Below are positions 46,055 through 55,700 of a stretch of DNA of 64,000 nt, in pieces (position 1 is the first letter of the stretch; each line of letters begins with the position of its first letter). A program made the position numbers and the translations under genes. The stretch lies in assembly GCA_948567375.1 (NCBI GenBank), contig OX419759.1:34015493-34079492 (forward strand). The letters are read 5' to 3'. The notes below the pieces were generated by a model. It was not told the origin of the DNA. It saw nothing but the letters and a program-made list of their open reading frames with translations, and did no database searches. This DNA is from Lunularia cruciata. Taxonomy: Eukaryota > Streptophyta > Marchantiopsida > Lunulariales > Lunulariaceae.

Positions 46055-46135
46055 AACCTATTAATACAAAACCATTTTCATCTAAATTATGTAGTAAGTA
46101 ATCATCTAAATGAGGAATATCTTTAGTAAAATTTT
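46055..46135 (-). other. rpoB: Plastid rpoB-like fragment (putative nuclear plastid DNA insertion)
   Basis: The minus strand is open and reads TKDIPHLDDYLLHNLDENG then FVLIG. It is strongly similar to the segment of plastid RNA polymerase beta subunit that precedes GSWVETGDILVGKLTP. Comparison with the homologous place in family A copy 2 (about 27330-27380) shows these bases are extra here. It therefore looks like a short plastid DNA patch captured inside the retroelement between gag and protease. The identification rests on remembered protein similarity over about 24 residues. Confidence 0.5.
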
Positions 46136-46279
46136 TTTGGACCTTGACTATAGAGGAGGACATGGAAATTACTTCGGAAAATGAAGATTGCTAGTAAATG
46201 TACCTCGCGGCCTTACTGGCTCAATAAGGAAGCAAAGAAGCAAGGGAAGGAAGAAGATGAACATGCAAAGGTCCCAAAA

Positions 46280-46620
46280 GGCAACCTCACAATTGATTGT
46301 TGTGAATGGAGTCCTAGAAGGCAATCAAGTGAGAGTATTAATAGATCCAAGAGCAACAAAGAATTTATTGTCTTGCTCTATTGCAATAAGATTGGGAATG
46401 GATCTAAAGAGAGATGAGAGTGAAGAAGTAGAGTTGCCTAGTGGGTAAACAGAGAGGATTGAATGAGTACCTAGACGGGTAACACTCTTTGTAGGAGAAT
46501 ATCAAGAAGCAATTGAGTGGCTAGTGATACAATTAGCTCGTTATGATGCAATCTTAGGCATGCCATGGATAGAGCATTACAACTCTATGGTTGATTGGAG
46601 GAGGAAAGTAGCAAGAACCC
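46280..46620 (+). pseudogene. Aspartic protease of family A copy 1
   Basis: Reads LIVVNGVLEGNQVRVLID, PRATKNLLSCSIAIRLGMDL and later ARYDAILGMPWIEHYNS. This is the retropepsin pattern in which the active-site D-S-G-A is DPRA, so it is inactivated. ILGMPW is the usual second conserved block. Confidence 0.7.
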
Positions 46621-46769
46621 CACCAATAGTCAATTATTGGGGTTAAAGGAAAATCACACAATCAAGAACTATCTCTGTATATCATAGGGACGACAACTGT
46701 CTGTAAGACCAATAGATGTTTCATGGGTCTAATAAGAGAAGTCTAGAGTTCACAACTTGATGGACAAAT

Positions 46770-47500
46770 TCCTAAGAAATTGAAAGATGTGGTGGATGAG
46801 TTTCAAGATGTATTTCTTGATGATCCACCCTCAAGATTACCACCAAAAAGGAGAGTAGATCATAAAATTGAGACACTCCCGGGGAAGACACCTCCTTGTA
46901 AGGTCCCATATTGCCTATCACCTCATGAGTTGGAGGAGTGTAAGACTCAGATTTAGGAGATGCTACAGAAAGGGTTCATCCAACCTAGCTTATCACCATA
47001 TGGGGCTCCTATCTTGTTTGTGAAGAAGAAGGATGGTACAATGCGCATGTGCATTGACTATCAAGGTCTCAATTAGCAAATAGTGAAGAACAAATACCCC
47101 TTGCCTTACATGGATGACCTATTTGATCAACTTTATGGAGCAAGATACTTCACCAAATTGGACTTACGGAGTGGTTACAATCAAATCCGAATTGCAGAGG
47201 AGGATGTGTACAAAACTGCCTTTCAAACCAAGTATGGCCACTTTGAGTATCTTGTGATGCCTTTTGGCCTCACCAATGCACCTACCACTTTCATGAGTCT
47301 AATGAATGACATATTCCATCCATACTTGGATAAGTTTTTTATCATCGTCTTGGATGACATCTCAATATATAGTAGCATAATGACAGGACACAAACAACAT
47401 CTACGAGAAGTCCTCTTGATTCTAAGACAAAATTGATTGTATGCCCAAATCTCAAAGTGCAAGTTTGGCAAGTCTAAAGTAGACTATTTGGGCATAGAGT
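46770..47500 (+). pseudogene. Reverse transcriptase of family A copy 1
   Basis: Reads [18 protein letters not shown], a stop, then [39 protein letters not shown] (motif A Asp kept), [17 protein letters not shown] and [12 protein letters not shown] (active-site DD kept). The central 117 residues (47083-47436) are free of stops. The usual PATF is PTTF. It makes the DNA copy of the element RNA. A stop in the fingers and another after LRQN disable it. Confidence 0.8.
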
Positions 47501-47522
47501 AAGTACAGAGTGCATTCAAGTA

Positions 47523-48150
47523 TTGATGGATAAAATTGAGGTCGTTCAAAAATGGAGTGCCCTAGGAGATCAAACTCAACTCAAGAGCTTCTTGGGGTTG
47601 ATGGGATTCTATCATAGATTTGTCAAGGACTTCTCTAAGGTTACACAACCTTTAACTACACTACTTGGCAAAGGGGAAGAAGTGGACATGGAGAACCACA
47701 AAAGAGTTGACCTTTCAAGAATTGAAAGCCACCTTGCTACATGCACCAATCTTGAAGTGGTATGACCCAAAATGTCCAATCAAGTTGGCTACAAATGCAT
47801 CAAGCATAGCAATAGGAGCATTCATACAATAGGAGTGGCATGACAGATGGCATCCAATTGCATATTTCTCTTTAAAGTTGCTATCGGCAAAGTGCAACTA
47901 CCACATCATAGAACAAGAAGAGTTGGCCATCGTTCTTGCAACCAAGCATTAGAAGCACTATCAAGGTGAGAAGGCATTTTTAGTAGAGACAAACCATAAA
48001 CCTCTAGTCTACCTTGAAATGCGGAAGGATCTATCTTGTTGCTAAATTTGGTAGGCAAAGTGGCAACAATGCTTCAATATGACAATCACCTATGTGGACG
48101 GTAAGAAGCAATTTGTAGATGCATTCACCCGCATGCCAATGGCAAACAAC
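47523..48150 (+). pseudogene. RT connection and RNase H of family A copy 1
   Basis: Reads VQKWSALGDQTQLKSFLGLM, FYHRFVKDFSKVTQPLTTLL, then a frameshift into FQELKATLLHAPILKW-like sequence. YHIIEQEELAIVLATKH follows (the active-site Glu block), then degraded FLVETNHKPL and MTITYVDGKKQFVDAFTRMP-like ends. This is the normal gypsy thumb, RNase H and tether. Confidence 0.65.
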
Positions 48151-48289
48151 TTGGTGATAGAGGTTAAGATTAACCCTAAATTTTGGCCAAAGATTTTGGC
48201 TGCTACAAAAACTGATCTATAGATTGTAGAAACGCAATCATCCAAAGGCGTCACCACCCAATGACTCACCTTTCATGATGGCAGATTAT

Positions 48290-48612
48290 GGATCCCAAAT
48301 GTCCTAGAATTACGCACCACCATTCTAACAAAATGTCATGATTTGGCCATTGTAGGTTATGTCAGAGTGGACAAGACCTTTAATGCAGTCCAACGCTATT
48401 ACTATTAGCCCAAGATGAGTAACGATGTGATGGACTACGTGCACAACTGCCTACTTTGTCAACAAAACAAAGCTTATAATCAAGCTCTTGCAGGGCTCCT
48501 TCAACCTCTCCCCACTCCTTCCCAACATTGGGAACAAGTGAGTATGGATCTTGTCTGTGAATTACCCAAGAACACCTCAAGGTTTGACTCCATTGTGGTC
48601 TTTGTAGACCGG
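48290..48612 (+). pseudogene. Integrase of family A copy 1, N-terminal part
   Basis: Reads VMDYVHNCLLCQQNKAYNQA (zinc-binding HHCC end), LAGLLQPLPTPSQHWEQVSM then DLVCELPKNTSRFDSIVVFV. It contains the first catalytic Asp (SMDLV). The frame is cut at VDR by the 2.2-kb insertion and resumes at 50825. Confidence 0.75.
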
Positions 48613-50820
48613 TGTCATGTTGTGGTTTGCTTAGGCTATAAGAAAGTGATTTATCATAGTTTATCTCCACGTTAGTGGGGTAGGTTGTATGCTAGATCCG
48701 ATGGATAAGATGTTGCCATGTGAGCCATCTAAGTACATGTATGTGATTGGCCACATGGGTAACAATCTTATCATGTTTGAGGGCTTTGATGAATAAAGAT
48801 GAGGGCGAGTGGAGAGACGAGTGTGTTTTAGTTTGGAGAGTCTCGAGTGGAGAAGGACGTTGGGAGTGAGAGTTGTAGCAGAGCACAAGTATTGGAGCAT
48901 TGGAGGAAGCATTTGAGCATGAGATGTCCCATGCTCCCAATCTGCCACTCCCAAATCCTTTTCTCATTAGGCTTCAGATTTTACACCATGACAACTTACG
49001 GGACTGGATGGTGATACATTTTGAGGCGGCATTCATGGAGTCAGTGATGGGAAATCTAGATCCTATTGTCCTTCCGGTGCTTACTTATGAGTATGTCTGG
49101 GACTTGACCATGTATGTGCTTCTATAGTTGGGGAATGCCTAAATCAAGGTGGATTTGTGGGGTCCATTTGTCAAAAAGTAAAGAGACTAAAGGACAAATG
49201 TGCAAGAGATTGGGGTCCTAAGTGAGAAGTTGGGAGTTTTTTTACCATTGAGGGAGTTCAAGGATGCCATTTGAGAAGGGGAGACCCGGTTGGAAAGAGG
49301 AGATAATAGGCTACAATCTTAAGACAAAAATCACACAATTTAAGTCGATTCTAGGAGGGATATGATTGATTGAATTAGGGAGGTTAAAATTCATACCCAA
49401 GAGCATAAAGTAAGCCATGTAGAGAGCTTCTTGCAACATTTTCACTATTTTTAAATGGGATTAGAGTAGAAAAATTGCTCACACTATTGAGTGCAAAAAA
49501 TTCCACTTATAGGTTTATCTCAAATCAGATCTGATTGATTGAAGTTGAAGCTCTTGAGGTGTAAGGTGTTGGAGAAGAGTTAATGACCAGGTTTGGAGTT
49601 TTGGTCACTACTCAAGTTGTGGTTTGAATTCCTTATGAAAAATCTTCAAAGTTGTTGGTGGATAGGGTTTGCACCTTTTTGCAAAGGTTTCATGTCAATT
49701 ATTCAAATAAAGAAATCAGGGTCTTGAATCAAGTATACCTGCGTCTGTAGAGCTCACATGTTAGCCTAGCTCAAGAATTGATCCACATCTAGGGACTAGG
49801 GTTGGATTAGGCTACCAAAATTTGCAAGAGTTTAAACAAGAACACAAAAAGCTATTTTGGAAAATTTAGTTGGTTCTAGATTTGTGAAGAGTGAGATCTG
49901 ATGCAAAACATTCTGCTAAAAATATTGTCATAAGCTCGGTAGAGCAATTTTATCTTTCATCTTGATTGGATATCAATTCTCCTATCTTGTGACTATGATT
50001 GAGGGTTTCAGGTTGCCAGAGTGTTTGTGAGGATCAATTTTATTTCTGAATCAGAAATCTATGGAAAATTTTCCAAGAACCAAGAGCAAGCTCTAAAAAG
50101 TGGATTTCAAAATTAGGGTGAAAATTGCAAAAAACTGGCCAACTTTGAGAGCTTGTCGTGCAAGTTTTAGTGATCTGATTGAAGTGTATTTTATATCATT
50201 GGAAATCTGATTTTACAGGCTTTCCATTAAATCCTAAAAACATTGGAATCCAAGCTTTAAAGAAATATTTATTTTCATATGAGCTGCACATAGTTTCCCC
50301 ATCAAAAAGACATAAAAAATCCCCACATGGAGTAAAAATTTATTGAGATCTGAAGTACAAATGGGAGGAGGCTTGGAGTACAGGTTGAAATAAGCTTGAT
50401 GATAGAGCAAGAAGGTTATAAAGCTATTTTTTTGACAAAAATTACAGGGAGTTCTTGCCGTATTCTTGTGATTGGATCCTCTCTGTACTTGTATGTCTGT
50501 TTGTACACCCAATTGGCTTGGATTGGTGTGCGAGCGTTGCGCTTAGATTATTTCCTTCTAGGAGTGTTGTGTATTTCTCCTTGGTAATGCTCAAAGTGAT
50601 GACCAGTAGAATAGGAGTGTGTGTTGTGAGGACATGTTAAGTTGCGTGGTACTACCCTTCCCGATAGCAAGAATATTAGTTACGAGAAAGGAGGGTTACA
50701 ACGATAGGGTCACAAGCTTGTTCAGTCAAGTCATTACGGGTTTACCTCTAGCCTCTAATCTGTAGTCTCCACAATTAGGCACATTGTGTGTTCCCAAAGA
50801 GAGAAAAGAAAAGTACAACA
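48613..50820. mobile_element. 2.2-kb insertion with TG..CA ends and CCGG target duplication
   Basis: It starts TGTCATGTTGTGG and ends GTACAACA, flanked by ccgg on both sides (48609-48612, 50821-50824). The left side also extends to accgg if the last A is counted. Removing it restores VFVDR-LSKMIH in integrase. No LTR pair, primer-binding site or pol is seen inside; the longest frames (for example 48900-49127) match nothing I recognise. Most likely it is a solo LTR of unusual length or a non-autonomous LTR element. Confidence 0.7.
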
Positions 50821-50824
50821 CCGG

Positions 50825-51480
50825 CTCAGCAAAATGATTCATGTACGTCCTACCACCAAGGATATGACCACTCCACAACTAGCTCAATTATACTTAGATG
50901 CAATCTTCTCTCACCATGGCTTGTCTCGAGTACTCATCACCAATAGAGGCACTCAATTCACTAGTTTGTTTTGGCAAACACTCTTTGGTTTCTTCAAAAC
51001 CAAGTTTGCCATGTCCACAACTTACCACCCACAAATAGATGGACAAACAAAGCGGGCTAATCCCACTATTGAAGACATGTTATGCGGCTTCACCTTAGAA
51101 GAGCAAGAGAGGTGGGACACCCTACTCTAGTTGGTGGAATTTGCTTATAACAATTCAATGAATGCATCTACCCATGTCACTCTGTTCTTCCGCATGTATG
51201 GGGAGCATCCCTTCACACCTTCTAGCTTGATGAAGATCTGTCTGGTGGCTACCAAGGTCGATGCAGTCAACACATTTGTTTCTAAAATCCAACAAGGTGT
51301 AGAGAGTGCCAAGCATAGATTATAGATTGTGCAAAATCAACAGAAGTAGTATGCTAATGCACACCGTAGGCACATGGAGTTCAATGTTGGGGATCAATTG
51401 TAGCTATTGACAACCAACCTCACATTAGTTGGACCTTGTAAGCTCATACCTCATTTTATTGGGCCTTCTTTGATTCTTTG
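50825..51480 (+). pseudogene. Integrase of family A copy 1, core and C-terminal part
   Basis: Reads SKMIHVRPTTKDMTTPQLAQ, LYLDAIFSHHGLSRVLITNR, GTQFTSLFWQTLFGFFK, TTYHPQIDGQTKRANPTIED and LVEFAYNNSMNASTHVT. The second catalytic Asp is Asn (ITNRGT), and the catalytic Glu is Lys (GQTKRAN where GQTERAN is usual), so it is inactive. A stop lies before LVEFAYN. Confidence 0.8.
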
Positions 51481-51629
51481 TTGAGTTGGCGCTATGGCCT
51501 ATCACCTCAAGCTACCACCACACATGAAGATCCATCTAGTGTTCCATGTTTCCCTACTATGCATATATGCTCCCCGATCAGGCTAGTGTCATTCTACACA
51601 AGACATTCAACCTTGTCCGACACTCATTA

Positions 51630-51831
51630 TGGCACGGAGGAATATGAAGTGGAGCGTATTCTCCAAAAATGCATACGTGGTACTCTTCATCCGTGTGTGG
51701 ACTATCTAGTATAGTGGAAAGGTTACCCCCTCTATGAAGCAACTTGGGAGCCTACTGCCAATCTGACACATGCACCGGTGTCGGTGCAAGCGTTTGAGCA
51801 ACTACTACACAACAAGGACATTGCATCTTAA
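51630..51831 (+). pseudogene. C-terminal chromodomain of family A copy 1
   Basis: Reads GTEEYEVERILQKCIRG, PCVDYLV, one stop, WKGYPLYEATWEPTANLTHA and ends at taa 51829-51831. Y.VE.IL, WKGYP and ATWEP are the chromodomain signature, so the family is a chromovirus. It aligns with 23290-23481. Confidence 0.8.
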
Positions 51832-51842
51832 AAGGAGGGAGG
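51831..51842 (+). promoter_or_regulatory. Polypurine tract
   Basis: aaaggagggagg directly precedes the 3' LTR and would prime plus-strand DNA synthesis. Confidence 0.85.
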
Positions 51843-51844
51843 TC

Positions 51845-52570
51845 TATAATACCAAGAGCTAGCCATATGATCTAGATGTGAAATTTGGTTTGGTATAATC
51901 TGCAATGATGTTATACATGATGATCAAAATAGATCAAATAGAAATATCACCAAAATAGTACTTCTACTTATAGGGTAGAACCCGACATAGACTTGAAAAC
52001 CTTGGAACCAATAGCTAGACATATGATTTAAAGGTGAAAATTGGTTTGGTAACATATGGAATGATGTTACACATGATGGATTAAAAAAGTTAGAGAGAAG
52101 TATCACCAAAAGGGGACTTCTACTAATAGAGTAGGAACCAAAATATGCCTCATCTTTGAAGGCAATTTTGGAGGCCTAAATGAATAAATTAGGCCTCAGA
52201 AATATGCAAACCCTCTCCCCCATGAAGGATAGGCTGCCCTCCCCTCCCCCTTACATTGTCTCATTGAGAGCTTTTCAATAATATCTCACCCATGTGATTC
52301 TAAGATTCCTACATGAAGATTCCTTCTAGTCAAAGCTTGTTTGACCAAACAGATATGACCAAGATTGACATGTCACCCATCCAAGTAAATAATCCAAGGG
52401 TGGAGTTTGCTGACATGTCACTTATTTGTGTGCCTAATCCTATGGTGGAACTTCCTTGGAGGAGATCCTCTTTGTCTATATAATAAAGAGAAGGTGCTCC
52501 TTTGGGGCATCGGATGATTGAGTGTGAAATCTATGTTTTTTCTCTCTTCTCTTGTCCTCAAAGTATTACA
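51845..52570 (+). repeat. 3' LTR of family A copy 1 (726 bp)
   Basis: It starts tataatacc (mutated TG) and ends attaca. It has the same internal ~155-bp duplication (units from 51857 and 52013) and a tctatataata TATA-like box near 52476. Confidence 0.9.
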
Positions 52571-52575
52571 CTAAG

Positions 52576-52753
52576 CTAGCCGAGAAACTTCCTCTTAGAA
52601 GTCACCACTTGGCATACACATAACCCAATACTTGGAATGTACCAAGTAGCTTCCTAAATACTTCTAGAATTTTTTTATAATTCCTTGCTAATTTGGCCTA
52701 TTTGCTACTTTGTTTGCCTTGACTAGCTTGTTTGTAAATTCCATATCATTACA
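52576..52753 (-). repeat. 5' LTR of family C copy 2, second part
   Basis: Continues the LTR interrupted at 43673. It shares attttttataattcct with the other family C LTRs and ends tcattaca. Confidence 0.7.
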
Positions 52754-55700
52754 ACTAGGATAAGTAAACTTAGAGAAATTTCTACATAAACATCATTGCA
52801 ATGAAAAATATCAAGAAGCAAATAAGAGAAAGAAATTTAAAAAATATTTTAAATGGATGAGATGCAAAATAAGTAGGATCTCTTCACTTTGCTATTCAAG
52901 ATATAAGAAAAACATTTTATTACATACATATAAATTACTTAGGAGATTTGAGTAAAATCAAGCATTTCTAACTTTTTTATAAAATACACACACAACTCAC
53001 TTTACAATACAATGGAAAAAATAAATATTTTGAAAATATAATAAAATAATAATTATAAATATATCTTATAAATATAAATTTATAGGATATAAATAAAAAA
53101 TTATAAAAAATTATACACAAAATATGGAAGAATGATCACTCCATTGTCATACACTCTCTTGATTACTAAGTACGTTATTCACAATACAACTAGTTAAAAA
53201 GTTAAAAAAAAAGGTTTTGTTGCTAATAATGGTACACCAATAAATTCAAAGACCACGCTAAAGACTTTGCTCATTTATTTATCTAAGTTTCCCTCAAATT
53301 TCTTACAGTAACTTGTTGACTTCCTCAAGTAGCCTAGTTGATATCATAGTGATGAGAATGAAATTATATTTGTTGTACCATGATAAGATTGCTTAATTTT
53401 TAAGATTTAAATTTATGCTTTTATATTTTTATGATTTTTGATCTTATTATAAATATCAAGATATATTATATATTCTTATTATATCTATTTTTGTAAAATT
53501 AAATAGACCATAATATGCTTACAAGTTGTGTCAAATTTGTATGTAAAAACTAAATAATTAATAAAAACTAAATAATTAGTTCCTATTTGATAATTAAAGT
53601 CTCTTCTTAATTGACGTGTGGTAAATATTTTTTATAAGTTTAAAAGGAAATAATGAAAGCATCCTTTTTTGTATTCAAAATGTGAACTTTGAACTAACTT
53701 AGTTTATGAACTTGATGTTTCCAACTATATTTGAAGTTATTATATCTTCCACTTCGTAAAATTGTACCTTTTTATTTCAAACTCATCTTATTTTTTGATC
53801 AAATTCAGTTGCAAATCCTCCACATACAATTTTAATAAGAATAAAGCAGATAAAATCCTAACCAAGTGTTAAGTTATCATAGTGGTCACCAATATGTGTA
53901 ATACAAGCTAATTGGAAATGTCCTCTGTTTTGTGATATAAAAGAACATGTTCATCATTTTATAAAGTTAAAGATTCTCAAGCTTTTGAAAGTTAAGAAAA
54001 ATGAGCATATAATTGAACAAAAAGAAGCATGTTTATCTGGAAATTTAGTAATGTTTTCCATATTACTTAATAGAAAATTTTAGAATATGATTAAGAAAGT
54101 ATCTAAAATTTCAACAAGGAATATTTAGAAGGTAACGAGGAAAGTTCTTACTAAGTGAGTGGTCACATAAGGATACCAAGAACATTCTTGTCTTTTTCAT
54201 ACTCATGTGCTAAAAAGGCTAGATGGGCTAAAAGATATTTAGAAACAAATCTATTTAAGCTTTGAGTAATTTGGTAAGAAGTTAACAAATATTTTTATGC
54301 AAAGGCTGAAGCTTGTAATATAGACATTGTGTTAACGTGTATCTTATGTGACTCTTAATCCATACCTTCTCTCATACTCTCTTAGCATATATTTTGTGGA
54401 ATTGAAATCTTCTTCAATTTCTCAAGGTAATTAAGGACCTACAAAGGATTACAACAATATATGAACAATCCATTTAAGGATAAACATACGATAAGAGTTT
54501 TTCCAATACAATTTATATATGCTCTATAGTGATAATAAAACTTATTTGAATAAATATTGATGTAATTCTTTTGCATATAAAACACAAAATAATTGCATAA
54601 ATTATTGAATTTATAACCAGGGTTCTCCCATGTTTCCAAGATATGGTGTCCTCTTTAGATAATTCTTCTTAGACTCAATAAAGTTACCTTAGTTAATACA
54701 GACTTGTTAAAGATACATTTAAAAGAGATCAAATAAAAAGGACAGAAGTAAGGAGAGTAGCATTAATTGAATACAACCAACTCTCAATTGTAGAAACAAT
54801 ATAAATTTCTATTATTACAATGAAGATAGTATAAGTTTACTTCTTAAAGAAGCAATACGTTAATTTCCTAACGTAGGTATTGAACCCTTAAAACTTCTAA
54901 GAGCATCTCACTAAATTAGTTTATCATTGAAAAGGATTCTAAAAATCTTATAATAATTCTTGATGTTTTTATATATGTGAAAATCTGGTATTTAGTAGCA
55001 TGACTTACCTCTACTAAATAACTTGATAACTTACAATAATATTAAATTTCTTCTTTCCACGAGTTGATGACATCCTTGATATATACTCCAGTTTTGTAAG
55101 ATTGGTTATTTCTTGATAAGTATGGAGATTATAAAGAAGCTTTCATGAACCATCATAAAGCGTGTAATAATTCCAGAAAAAGCTTTCTATACTATATATT
55201 AGTAATAACTATAAGTGCATATATACTCTATGATGATATCTAGTTGTGTAGTGCTCCTAGTCAAAGATATAGAATATAAAGCTAGTCACAAAATTTGTTT
55301 GCCTTGTCACAATTAGCTTAGATTAGTTATAAGCAGGATATAAGAGCTACTATTTTATATTTAAGTAATAATAATCATCACCCATGATTATGGAGTTCAA
55401 TATATTTATATTTTGTATTAATTAAAAATAAAAGACTCAGATGAAAGATGTACACTTAAAAATACAAATACAAGACTTTGATGTACAAATTTTGATCTAA
55501 CAAAATTATAATGTGCTTGAAAGCATCATTGACTTAGTTCTAAATCAAAAGGATTTGAGAATACAATAATTTACTACAATACTTAATAGAAATTCATAAA
55601 AATACCAAAAACTACCTAAGAATTTTTATAAAACAATATATTGAATGTACCAATAACCTTCACAAAGACTGAGTAGACTAGTAATGTACTTTTAAGAGAT

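Larger units (their letters stand above)
43674..52570 (+). mobile_element. Family A chromodomain-type Ty3/gypsy retrotransposon (copy 1), complete structure
   Basis: 5' LTR 43674-44409, primer-binding site 44411-44422, gag from 45011, protease, RT, RNase H, integrase, chromodomain ending at 51831, polypurine tract 51831-51842, 3' LTR 51845-52570. Flanks caaag (43669-43673) and ctaag (52571-52575) match at 4 of 5 positions. The two LTRs differ at about one in eight to ten positions by eye, so it is old. The element is inserted in a family C LTR and carries a 2.2-kb insertion (48613-50820) and a plastid-like fragment (about 46055-46135). Multiple stops make it non-autonomous. Confidence 0.9.
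39600..52753 (-). mobile_element. Family C Ty3/gypsy retrotransposon (copy 2), 5' LTR split by a family A element
   Basis: Integrase (about 39750-40020), RNase H and RT (about 40230-41650) and gag region (42240-43340) lie on the minus strand. A primer-binding site (43348-43359) and the first part of the 5' LTR (43361-43673) follow. The LTR is then interrupted by the complete element at 43674-52570, and its remainder is 52576-52753. No 3' LTR is visible, so the left boundary near 39.6 kb is approximate. Coding remains match copy 1 at 31968-37386. Confidence 0.7.
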
